From Chromatiales bacterium (GTDB taxonomy: Bacteria; Pseudomonadota; Gammaproteobacteria; Thiohalospirales; Thiohalospiraceae): 6,912 nucleotides of DNA. Position numbers and translations under genes: made by a program. Positions 1-6,912 of the stretch are shown in pieces. The stretch lies in the NCBI GenBank assembly GCA_026984715.1, contig JALSRO010000460.1, positions 1 to 6,912 of the forward strand, read 5' to 3'. Position 1 is the first letter of the stretch. The number at the start of each line of letters is the position of its first letter. The notes beneath the pieces were generated by a model. That model was not told the origin of the DNA. It saw nothing but the letters and a program-made list of their open reading frames with translations, and ran no database searches.

Positions 1-13
1 AAAAGGCTTGCTC

Positions 14-42
14 TTGACAGCCATTCCGAGATCTATCACAAT
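14..42 (+). promoter_or_regulatory. Predicted sigma70-type promoter of the str operon
   Basis: A perfect -35 hexamer TTGACA lies at 14-19. After a 17 bp spacer comes CACAAT at 37-42, which matches four of the six TATAAT positions. This would place the transcription start near 48-50. The discriminator that follows (TCGCC at 43-47) is GC-rich, a feature known from stringently controlled rRNA and ribosomal-protein promoters. Its position just upstream of rpsL suits the main promoter of the translation gene string. The call rests on motif match and context only. Read-through from an upstream operon could also supply transcription. Confidence 0.65.
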
Positions 43-54
43 TCGCCTTCTTTG

Positions 55-86
55 CAGGCCGGACCTCCGGCCTGTTGTTTATTTTT
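55..86 (+). terminator. Terminator-like hairpin in the str leader (possible attenuator)
   Basis: An exact 8 bp inverted repeat, CAGGCCGG (55-62) and CCGGCCTG (67-74), flanks a 4-base loop ACCT. It is followed directly by a T-rich tract, TTGTTTATTTTT (75-86). This is the architecture of an intrinsic terminator, although the T tract is interrupted by G and A. It lies downstream of the predicted promoter and about 18 nt before the rpsL start. It could therefore attenuate str transcription, end read-through from an upstream operon, or simply be a stable 5' leader stem. The structure is visible in the sequence; its function is inferred. Confidence 0.55.
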
Positions 87-90
87 GGTC

Positions 91-95
91 TGGAG
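91..95 (+). promoter_or_regulatory. Ribosome-binding site of rpsL
   Basis: TGGAG at 91-95 lies 9 nt before the ATG at 105. It decides the start: the upstream in-frame TTG at 75 has no comparable site and would begin inside the T-rich tail of the leader hairpin. The GGAG core can also pair with CTCC in the hairpin loop region (65-68). Confidence 0.75.
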
Positions 96-104
96 TTAGA
101 CTTC

Positions 105-479
105 ATGGCGACAACGAATCAATTGGTGCGCAAGCCACGCGCCCGTCAACCGGAGAAGAGTACAGTCCCTGCGCTGGAGGCGTGTCCGCAGAAGCGAGGT
201 GTATGCACCCGCGTCTATACGACGACACCGAAAAAGCCGAATTCAGCGCTGCGCAAGGTTGCCCGTGTGCGCCTTACCAATGGTTACGAGGTTACCACCT
301 ATATCGGTGGCGAGGGCCACAACCTGCAGGAGCACTCGGTAGTGCTGATTCGCGGTGGCCGTGTCAAGGATCTTCCTGGTGTGCGCTACCACACGGTACG
401 CGGTTCGCTGGATACCGCTGGCGTCAGTGAACGTCGCCAAGGTCGTTCTAAATATGGCGCCAAGCGCCCCAAGTCGTAG
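105..479 (+). CDS. rpsL: 30S ribosomal protein S12
   Basis: S12 is a universal protein of the 30S decoding centre that monitors codon-anticodon pairing. The product has 124 residues, the same length as in E. coli, and begins [14 protein letters not shown]. The two family loops are intact: [13 protein letters not shown] (39-51) and [17 protein letters not shown] (84-100). Lys43 and Lys88, where changes give streptomycin resistance in other bacteria, are wild type, so the allele looks sensitive. Asp89 is the residue that RimO methylthiolates in E. coli. The ATG at 105 is chosen over an in-frame TTG at 75 because the conserved N-terminus starts there and TGGAG lies 9 nt upstream. The gene ends in TAG with a second in-frame TGA at 489. 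It is the first gene of the str block, 24 nt before rpsG. Confidence 0.98.
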   Translation: MATTNQLVRKPRARQPEKSTVPALEACPQKRGVCTRVYTTTPKKPNSALRKVARVRLTNGYEVTTYIGGEGHNLQEHSVVLIRGGRVKDLPGVRYHTVRGSLDTAGVSERRQGRSKYGAKRPKS

Positions 480-503
480 ATTCAAGGTTGAACGGATACT
501 GAT

Positions 504-974
504 ATGGCTAGAAGAAGAGTTGCTGCCAAGCGCGAAATATTGCCGGATCCCAAGTTTGGCGACCTGACCCTTGCTCGCTTCATCAACATGCTGATGCTAG
601 ACGGCAAGAAATCCATCGCGGAGAAGATCGTCTATGGTGCTCTTGATCGGGTGGCGGAGAGGGGCAAGGGTGACGGCCTGGAGCTGTTCGGCAAGGCGCT
701 GGAGAACATCCGTCCCATGGTGGAGGTGAAATCGCGCCGGGTGGGTGGTGCCAACTACCAGGTGCCTATCCAGGTGCGTCCGCAGCGTAGTTCTACGCTG
801 GCCATGCGCTGGCTGATCGAGGCGGCTCGCAAACGGGGTGAAAAGAGCATGGGGCTGCGCCTGGCTGGGGAGATTCTCGACGCCTGCGAGAGCCGGGGTG
901 CTGCGGTGAAGAAGCGCGAGGACACACACCGCATGGCCGAGGCCAACAAGGCATTTGCCCACTACCGGTGGTAG
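504..974 (+). CDS. rpsG: 30S ribosomal protein S7
   Basis: S7 nucleates assembly of the 30S head by binding the 3' domain of 16S rRNA and sits near the E-site tRNA. The product has 156 residues, the common bacterial length; E. coli K-12 carries a C-terminally extended 179-residue form that is absent here. The N-terminus [20 protein letters not shown] and the segment [14 protein letters not shown] near residues 78-91 are typical, and the end [15 protein letters not shown] is conserved. The ribosome-binding site is weak, with only CGGA at 493-496 about 7 nt before the ATG. Translation may therefore depend partly on ribosomes finishing rpsL 24 nt upstream. In E. coli S7 represses its own operon through the rpsL-rpsG spacer, which is much shorter here. 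The stop is TAG, followed in frame by TGA at 990. Confidence 0.98.
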   Translation: MARRRVAAKREILPDPKFGDLTLARFINMLMLDGKKSIAEKIVYGALDRVAERGKGDGLELFGKALENIRPMVEVKSRRVGGANYQVPIQVRPQRSSTLAMRWLIEAARKRGEKSMGLRLAGEILDACESRGAAVKKREDTHRMAEANKAFAHYRW

Positions 975-995
975 TGGCTGGGAAGGACTTGAAAC

Positions 996-1000
996 GAGGT
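996..1000 (+). promoter_or_regulatory. Ribosome-binding site supporting the GTG start of fusA
   Basis: GAGGT at 996-1000 lies 7 nt before GTG at 1008. Together with the conserved EF-G N-terminus this fixes the non-ATG start. Confidence 0.75.
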
Positions 1001-1007
1001 TAGATCT

Positions 1008-3107
<2,100 letters not shown>

Positions 3108-3130
3108 GCGGTAGTTTTGACCAGTTGATA

Positions 3131-3137
3131 GAGGTGA
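3131..3137 (+). promoter_or_regulatory. Ribosome-binding site supporting the GTG start of tuf
   Basis: GAGGTGA at 3131-3137 lies 6 nt before GTG at 3144 and is one of the strongest Shine-Dalgarno sequences in the window. It confirms GTG as the start, as in E. coli tuf genes. It overlaps the second of two back-up in-frame stops downstream of fusA. Confidence 0.8.
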
Positions 3138-3143
3138 CAGACA

Positions 3144-4334
3144 GTGTCCAAGGAAAAATTTGAACGTACCAAGCCCCACGTAAACGTAGGCACCATCGGC
3201 CATGTCGATCACGGCAAGACCACACTGACGGCGGCGCTGACGAAGGTAATGGCGGAGAAGCACGGAGGGGAGACCAAGGGATACGACCAGATTGACAGTG
3301 CGCCGGAGGAGCGTGCACGCGGTATCACCATTGCGACGGCGCACGTGGAGTACGAATCGGACAAGCGTCACTACGCCCACGTGGACTGCCCGGGGCATGC
3401 TGACTACGTGAAGAACATGATCACCGGCGCGGCGCAGATGGACGGAGCGATACTGGTGGTATCTGCGGCGGACGGTCCGATGCCGCAGACCCGGGAGCAC
3501 ATACTGCTGTCGCGCCAGGTAGGGGTTCCGTACATTGTGGTGTACCTGAACAAGGCGGACATGGTGGACGACGAAGAGCTTCTGGAGCTGGTGGAGATGG
3601 AGGTACGGGAGCTTCTGGACAGCTACGATTTTCCTGGAGACGAGACGCCGGTGATAACGGGTTCGGCGCTGAAGGCGCTGGAAGGTGACCAGTCGGAGAT
3701 AGGGGTTCCGTCGATTCTGAAGCTGGTGGAAGCGATGGACGAGTACATACCGGAGCCGGAGCGTGCGGTAGACGGAGACTTTCTGATGCCGGTAGAGGAC
3801 GTATTCTCCATATCGGGTCGAGGGACGGTGGTGACGGGTCGTATCGAGCGGGGTGTCATCAAGGTTGGTGACGAGATCGAGATAGTCGGGATTCGAGAGA
3901 CCCAGAAGACCACCTGCACGGGTGTGGAGATGTTCCGGAAGCTGCTGGACGAAGGTCGAGCGGGTGACAACGTAGGGGTATTGCTGCGCGGCACCAAGCG
4001 GGAAGAGGTGGAGCGTGGACAGGTATTGGCGAAGCCGGGTTCGATCACGCCGCACACGAAGTTTGAGGCGGAGGTGTACGTACTGTCGAAGGAAGAGGGG
4101 GGTCGGCACACGCCGTTTTTCAACGGTTACCGGCCGCAGTTCTACTTCCGTACCACCGACGTGACCGGCGCCTGCGATCTTCCGGAAGGGACCGAGATGG
4201 TGATGCCGGGAGACAACGTGAACATGACGGTATCGCTGATTGCCCCGATAGCGATGGAAGAGGGGCTGCGCTTCGCCATTCGTGAAGGTGGGCGTACCGT
4301 TGGTGCCGGTGTGGTATCGAAGATCATCGAGTAA
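3144..4334 (+). CDS. tuf: Translation elongation factor Tu (EF-Tu)
   Basis: EF-Tu is the GTPase that carries aminoacyl-tRNA to the ribosomal A site. The product has 396 residues (394 in E. coli). Motifs seen are GHVDHGKT (19-26), switch I RGIT (59-62), DCPGH (81-85, with catalytic His85), NKAD (136-139) and SAL (174-176), followed by domains II and III ending [10 protein letters not shown]. Arg57 replaces the lysine that is methylated in E. coli (Lys56 of the mature protein), a common variation. Gln125, altered in some kirromycin-resistant mutants, is wild type. The start is GTG. The oddity is codon choice: GCG, GTA, ATA, GGA and ACG are far commoner than in adjacent fusA, with C-ended patches in between. 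Many proteobacteria carry a second tuf near nusG/rplK; only this copy is visible. The gene ends TAATAG, 6 nt before rpsJ. Confidence 0.98.
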   Translation: MSKEKFERTKPHVNVGTIGHVDHGKTTLTAALTKVMAEKHGGETKGYDQIDSAPEERARGITIATAHVEYESDKRHYAHVDCPGHADYVKNMITGAAQMDGAILVVSAADGPMPQTREHILLSRQVGVPYIVVYLNKADMVDDEELLELVEMEVRELLDSYDFPGDETPVITGSALKALEGDQSEIGVPSILKLVEAMDEYIPEPERAVDGDFLMPVEDVFSISGRGTVVTGRIERGVIKVGDEIEIVGIRETQKTTCTGVEMFRKLLDEGRAGDNVGVLLRGTKREEVERGQVLAKPGSITPHTKFEAEVYVLSKEEGGRHTPFFNGYRPQFYFRTTDVTGACDLPEGTEMVMPGDNVNMTVSLIAPIAMEEGLRFAIREGGRTVGAGVVSKIIE

Positions 4335-4343
4335 TAGAGTATG
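4329..4343 (+). promoter_or_regulatory. tuf-rpsJ junction: tandem stops, weak RBS, probable translational coupling
   Basis: tuf ends with TAA directly followed by TAG (4332-4337), and the rpsJ ATG begins at 4341. The only purine-rich Shine-Dalgarno-like stretches are GAG at 4329-4331, 9 nt before the ATG and overlapping the tuf end, and GAG at 4337-4339, too close to serve. A ribosome ending at tuf would cover the rpsJ start, so coupling or re-initiation is the likely way S10 is translated. The spacing is seen; the coupling is inferred. Confidence 0.6.
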
Positions 4344-4658
4344 GCAACCAAAAACCAGAGAATCCGTATCCGCCTCAAGGCGTTCGATCACCGGCTCATC
4401 GATCAGTCCGCCTGCGAGATTGTGGAGACCGCAAAGCGCACCGGCGCCCAGGTACATGGCCCGATCCCGTTGCCGACGAAGATCGAGCGATTCACCGTGC
4501 TGATATCGCCGCATGTCAACAAGGATGCACGCGACCAGTACGAACTGCGTACCCACAAGCGTCTGATGGATATTATCGATCCCACGGACAAGACCGTCGA
4601 TGCCCTGATGAAACTGGATCTGGCTACAGGGGTCGATGTGCAGATCAAACTGAACTGA
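4341..4658 (+). CDS. rpsJ: 30S ribosomal protein S10 (NusE)
   Basis: S10 is a 30S head protein and, as NusE, pairs with NusB in transcription antitermination and links RNA polymerase to the leading ribosome through NusG. The product has 105 residues (103 in E. coli), the extra two lying at the N-terminus. The core [18 protein letters not shown] (5-22) and the segment GPIPLPTK (40-47) are nearly identical to E. coli, as is [20 protein letters not shown] (49-68). Val59 corresponds to Val57 of E. coli, where changes lower tetracycline susceptibility in other bacteria; it is wild type. Position 39 is His where E. coli has Arg. In E. coli rpsJ opens a separate S10 operon behind a long regulatory leader; here it follows tuf by 6 nt, so it most likely belongs to the same transcript. 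Confidence 0.98.
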   Translation: MATKNQRIRIRLKAFDHRLIDQSACEIVETAKRTGAQVHGPIPLPTKIERFTVLISPHVNKDARDQYELRTHKRLMDIIDPTDKTVDALMKLDLATGVDVQIKLN

Positions 4659-4702
4659 GCTGCTGCGCGGCGCAGAGCCGGTGTTGCCGGACGATATCGC
4701 GC
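4659..4702 (+). repeat. Small inverted repeats in the rpsJ-rplC spacer
   Basis: The 76 nt spacer is the longest in the gene string. It can fold as CTGCG (4663-4667) with CGCAG (4671-4675) around a CGG loop. GCT (4659-4661) and AGC (4676-4678) extend this stem across one bulged G. A second small stem pairs CCGG (4678-4681) with CCGG (4687-4690) around TGTTG. A competing pairing joins GCGCG (4665-4669) to CGCGC (4698-4702). No T run follows, so this is not an intrinsic terminator. It could be an RNA-processing site or a protein-binding structure, or have no function. Confidence 0.4.
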
Positions 4703-4721
4703 GTGGAGTGTGGATGTAACT

Positions 4722-4727
4722 AGAGGT
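4722..4727 (+). promoter_or_regulatory. Ribosome-binding site of rplC
   Basis: AGAGGT at 4722-4727 lies 7 nt before the ATG at 4735. It favours this start over an out-of-frame ATG at 4730, which reaches a stop after two codons. Confidence 0.75.
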
Positions 4728-4734
4728 TGATGAG

Positions 4735-5379
4735 ATGAGTATTGGGGTAGTTGGACGCAAGGCAGGAATGACCCGCATCTTTACCGAGGAGGGCGTGTCG
4801 ATCCCCGTGACTGTTATAGAGGTAGAGCCCAATCGGGTAACCCAGGTGAAGAGTGTTGGTACCGATGGGTATCGGGCCGTGCAGGTCACCACCGGGAGCC
4901 GCCGTGCCAATCGCGTTACCAAGCCGGCTGCAGGCCACTTCGCCAAGGCTGGGACGGTGGCGGGCCGTGGCCTCTGGGAGTTCCGGCTCGCCGACGGTGA
5001 AGAGAGTGATCTGGCTCCCGGTGGCGAGATCAAGGTGGATATATTCTCTGCCGGCCAGAGCGTCGATGTGACCGGGACCTCTATTGGAAAGGGGTTTGCC
5101 GGTACGATCAAGCGCCACAACTTCCGCGGGAAGGACGCCACCCACGGCAACTCCCTTTCCCACCGCACCCCTGGCTCCATCGGTCAGAATCAGAGTCCGG
5201 GGCGAGTGTTCAAGGGCAAGAAGATGGCGGGACAGATGGGTAACAAGCGGAGCACAGTACAGAATCTGGAAGTGGTGCGTGTCGACGTTGAGCGCAACTT
5301 GCTGCTGATAAAGGGCGCAGTGCCCGGCTCCCGGGGTGGCGACGTCATCGTCCGGCCGGCTGTCAAGGCGCGTGGTTAG
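4735..5379 (+). CDS. rplC: 50S ribosomal protein L3
   Basis: L3 is an early-assembling 50S protein whose long extension reaches the peptidyl transferase centre. The product has 214 residues (209 in E. coli). It begins [20 protein letters not shown], the usual N-terminal signature. The central family loop (about 119-170) contains [29 protein letters not shown] and [10 protein letters not shown]. Gln151 in the GQNQ segment matches the glutamine that PrmB methylates in E. coli L3 (Gln150). The C-terminal part ([14 protein letters not shown], 185-198) is conserved, with a short basic tail. The start has AGAGGT 7 nt upstream. The gene follows rpsJ after 76 nt and precedes rplD by 9 nt. Its TAG stop is embedded in the rplD ribosome-binding site, which suggests coupled translation. 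Confidence 0.98.
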   Translation: MSIGVVGRKAGMTRIFTEEGVSIPVTVIEVEPNRVTQVKSVGTDGYRAVQVTTGSRRANRVTKPAAGHFAKAGTVAGRGLWEFRLADGEESDLAPGGEIKVDIFSAGQSVDVTGTSIGKGFAGTIKRHNFRGKDATHGNSLSHRTPGSIGQNQSPGRVFKGKKMAGQMGNKRSTVQNLEVVRVDVERNLLLIKGAVPGSRGGDVIVRPAVKARG

Positions 5380-5382
5380 GAG
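5378..5382 (+). promoter_or_regulatory. Ribosome-binding site of rplD overlapping the rplC stop
   Basis: AGGAG at 5378-5382 shares its first two bases with the TAG stop of rplC and lies 6 nt before the rplD ATG. A ribosome ending rplC is placed directly on the rplD initiation site. Confidence 0.8.
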
Positions 5383-5388
5383 ATTACG

Positions 5389-6003
5389 ATGGAACTGAAA
5401 CTGTCATCTGCAACGGGAGCCGCCGGTTCGATAGAGTTGTCTGATACAATCTTCGCTAGGGAGTTCAACGAGACACTGATTCATCAGGTGGTCACAGCCT
5501 ATCTGGCCGGTGCGCGCGCTGGCAGCAAGGCGCAGAAGAACCGCTCTGCTGTCAGTGGAGGGGGCGCCAAGCCGTGGCGACAGAAGGGAACCGGGCGGGC
5601 CCGGGCGGGTACCATTCGCAGCCCCTTGTGGCGTGGAGGCGGTACGACCTTTGCCGCAGTGCCCCGCGACTATACCCAGAAGGTGAACCGCAAGGCTTAT
5701 CGTGCCGCTATGCGCTCCATTCTTTCGGAACTGGTGCGGCAGGAGCGGTTGGTCGTCGTCGACAGGTTTGCCGTTGATGCCCCGAAGACCAGGAAACTGG
5801 TGAGCCTGCTGGGCGATCTTGGTGTCGAGGATGTCCTGATCGTGACGGATGAGCTGGACGAAAATACCTTTCTGGCATCGCGCAACCTGCATAAGGTAGG
5901 CGTGTGTGATGCAGAATCAATCGACCCGGTGAGCCTGCTTGGCTACGAGAAAGTGCTGATGACCGAGGGTGCGGTCAAAAAGATCGAGGAGAAACTGGCA
6001 TGA
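5389..6003 (+). CDS. rplD: 50S ribosomal protein L4
   Basis: L4 is a primary 23S rRNA-binding protein that lines the exit tunnel. In E. coli it also represses the S10 operon by acting on the rpsJ leader and inhibits RNase E. The product has 204 residues (201 in E. coli). The basic tunnel loop [20 protein letters not shown] (61-80) is intact; Lys66 matches E. coli Lys63, where a change gives erythromycin resistance, so the allele looks wild type. [18 protein letters not shown] (110-127), [17 protein letters not shown] (153-169) and the end VKKIEEKLA are family-typical. The classical regulatory target of L4 upstream of rpsJ is missing from this window, so any autoregulation must use another site. 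The gene overlaps rplW by 4 nt (ATGA). Confidence 0.98.
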   Translation: MELKLSSATGAAGSIELSDTIFAREFNETLIHQVVTAYLAGARAGSKAQKNRSAVSGGGAKPWRQKGTGRARAGTIRSPLWRGGGTTFAAVPRDYTQKVNRKAYRAAMRSILSELVRQERLVVVDRFAVDAPKTRKLVSLLGDLGVEDVLIVTDELDENTFLASRNLHKVGVCDAESIDPVSLLGYEKVLMTEGAVKKIEEKLA

Positions 6004-6302
6004 ACCAGGAACGTCTGTTGAAGGTGATACTGGCTCCTCACATCTCAGAGAAGGCCAGCCTCGCCACCGAAAAGTGCAACCAGGTAGTGTTCAAGGTAGC
6101 GGCCGATGCCACCAAGCCCGAGGTCAAAAAGGCCGTGGAGCAGCTGTTCGAGGTGGAGGTTCAGTCTGTGAACATCTGCAACATCAAGGGCAAGAGCAAG
6201 CGCTTTGGTACCCGGATGGGTCGCCGTCGCGGCAGCAGAAAGGCATATGTTACCCTGAAACCCGGCCAGGATATTGGATTCATGGCCGAAGAACTGAGTT
6301 AA
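6000..6302 (+). CDS. rplW: 50S ribosomal protein L23
   Basis: L23 sits at the mouth of the exit tunnel and docks trigger factor and the signal recognition particle. The product has 100 residues, the same length as in E. coli. It begins [20 protein letters not shown]; Glu17 in the SEK motif matches E. coli Glu18, the main contact for trigger factor. [10 protein letters not shown] (49-58) and the basic [17 protein letters not shown] (74-90) are conserved. The ATG overlaps the TGA of rplD (ATGA at 6000-6003), with GAGGAG at 5986-5991 inside rplD, 8 nt upstream. This is a standard sign of translational coupling. The TAA stop is part of the rplB ribosome-binding region. Confidence 0.98.
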   Translation: MNQERLLKVILAPHISEKASLATEKCNQVVFKVAADATKPEVKKAVEQLFEVEVQSVNICNIKGKSKRFGTRMGRRRGSRKAYVTLKPGQDIGFMAEELS

Positions 6303-6313
6303 AGGATCCGATT

Positions 6314-6912
6314 ATGGCAGTCGTCAAGACCAAACCGACATCTGCAGGGCGCCGTTTTGTGGTCAAGGTGGTGACACCCGGGCTGCATAAGGGGAAACCC
6401 CACGAGCCGCTGCTACAGAAGAAGAGCAAGACCGGCGGGCGTAACAACCTGGGACGCATCACCTGTCGCCACCAGGGCGGCGGACACAAGCAGAAGTACC
6501 GCATCATCGATTTCAAGCGTAACAAGGATGGTGTCCCCGGCTATGTCGAGCGTATCGAATATGATCCCAACCGCAGTGCACATATCGCGCTGGTGCGTTA
6601 CGCAGATGGTGAGCGCCGCTACATCATCGCGCCCAAGGGGGTCAGTGCCGGTACCCCTGTTATCTCGGGGCAGGGGGCACCGATCAAGCCGGGGAACTGT
6701 CTGGCGCTGCACGATATTCCCGTTGGGTCCACTGTGCACTGTGTGGAGATGCGACCGGGGAAGGGTGCTCAGCTGGCACGTAGCGCCGGCACATCTGTGC
6801 AGCTGGTGGCCCGCGAAGGGCGGTATGCCACCCTGCGGTTGCGTTCCGGGGAGATGCGCAAGGTACTTTCCGAATGCCGGGCCACTATCGGCGAGGTCAG
6901 TAACTCGGAGCA
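6314..6912 (+). CDS. rplB: 50S ribosomal protein L2, N-terminal part (cut by window edge)
   Basis: L2 is an essential 23S rRNA-binding protein needed for subunit association and peptidyl transfer. The reading frame opens at ATG 6314 with AAGGA (6302-6306) 7 nt upstream and stays open for 199 codons plus two bases to the window end. It begins [20 protein letters not shown]. Family segments follow: [10 protein letters not shown] (41-50), [19 protein letters not shown] (55-73), [12 protein letters not shown] (83-94), [11 protein letters not shown] (99-109), IPVGSTVH (135-142), [15 protein letters not shown] (155-169) and [11 protein letters not shown] (174-184). About 75 C-terminal residues, including the region of the functionally important His229 of E. 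coli, lie outside the window. The gene is truncated by the window, not broken. It follows rplW by 11 nt. Confidence 0.97.
   Translation, partial: MAVVKTKPTSAGRRFVVKVVTPGLHKGKPHEPLLQKKSKTGGRNNLGRITCRHQGGGHKQKYRIIDFKRNKDGVPGYVERIEYDPNRSAHIALVRYADGERRYIIAPKGVSAGTPVISGQGAPIKPGNCLALHDIPVGSTVHCVEMRPGKGAQLARSAGTSVQLVAREGRYATLRLRSGEMRKVLSECRATIGEVSNSE

Noticed and set aside
75..104. In-frame TTG start that would add ten residues to S12
   Set aside because: It falls in the T tail of the leader hairpin, has no ribosome-binding site, and the conserved S12 N-terminus begins at 105.
8..430. A 140-codon plus-strand frame across the leader and rpsL
   Set aside because: It overlaps rpsL out of frame, runs through the promoter and hairpin, and resembles no known protein.
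3117..3145. Possible tuf promoter with TTGACC at 3117-3122
   Set aside because: No acceptable -10 hexamer lies 16-18 bp downstream; the expected position (3140-3145) reads GACAGT and overlaps the tuf start.
3520..3711. A 12-base direct repeat TAGGGGTTCCGT at 3520-3531 and 3700-3711 within tuf
   Set aside because: Both copies encode Gly-Val-Pro with the same biased codons and are embedded in conserved EF-Tu sequence. Codon bias is enough to explain it.
4684..4720. Possible promoter in the rpsJ-rplC spacer (TTGCCG with TGTAAC)
   Set aside because: The spacing is 25 bp and both hexamers are poor matches, so it is not supported.
4730..4738. A minimal frame ATG-AGA-TGA overlapping the rplC start
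   Set aside because: It is two codons long, and the ribosome-binding site spacing fits the ATG at 4735 better. Such a tiny frame is easily due to chance.

Overview
The window is a stretch of the bacterial translation supercluster, read entirely on the + strand. In order it holds rpsL (S12), rpsG (S7), fusA (EF-G), tuf (EF-Tu), rpsJ (S10), rplC (L3), rplD (L4), rplW (L23) and the first 199 codons of rplB (L2), which runs off the right edge. The gene order and the proteins point to a gammaproteobacterium: S12, S10, L4, L23 and L2 align almost end to end with the E. coli proteins as I remember them. The bases are GC-rich. EF-Tu has 396 residues against 394 in E. coli, with a central segment unlike the enteric one. 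A free-living Chromatiales-like or sulfur-oxidising lineage would fit, but that is a guess; the genus cannot be read from this window.

Layout. Bases 1-104 are a leader. A good sigma70-type promoter (14-42) is followed by a GC-rich hairpin with a T-rich tail (55-86) and the rpsL ribosome-binding site. Bases 105-4334 are the str block (rpsL-rpsG-fusA-tuf) with spacers of 24, 33 and 36 nt. The S10 block then starts only 6 nt after tuf, so there is no room for the separate promoter and L4-responsive leader that precede rpsJ in E. coli. The only larger gap is 76 nt between rpsJ and rplC, and it holds small inverted repeats. From rplC on the genes are tightly packed: a 9 nt gap, a 4 nt overlap and an 11 nt gap. 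No stretch longer than 300 bases lacks a gene, and I see no RNA gene, mobile element, CRISPR array or integration site.

How the genes work together. S12, S7 and S10 belong to the 30S subunit; L3, L4, L23 and L2 belong to the 50S subunit; EF-Tu delivers aminoacyl-tRNA and EF-G drives translocation. The genes are probably co-transcribed from the promoter at the left edge, or by read-through from upstream genes (rpoBC in many relatives, not visible here).

What is unusual. This is core genome and I do not see an undescribed biological system in it. The points worth a second look are: tuf has synonymous codon usage very unlike adjacent fusA and looks patchy along its length; the str leader has terminator-like architecture downstream of the promoter; the str and S10 blocks are fused without the classical S10 leader; the rpsL-rpsG spacer is too short for the E. 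coli-type S7 operator; and five successive genes share one reading frame with back-up stops at each junction.
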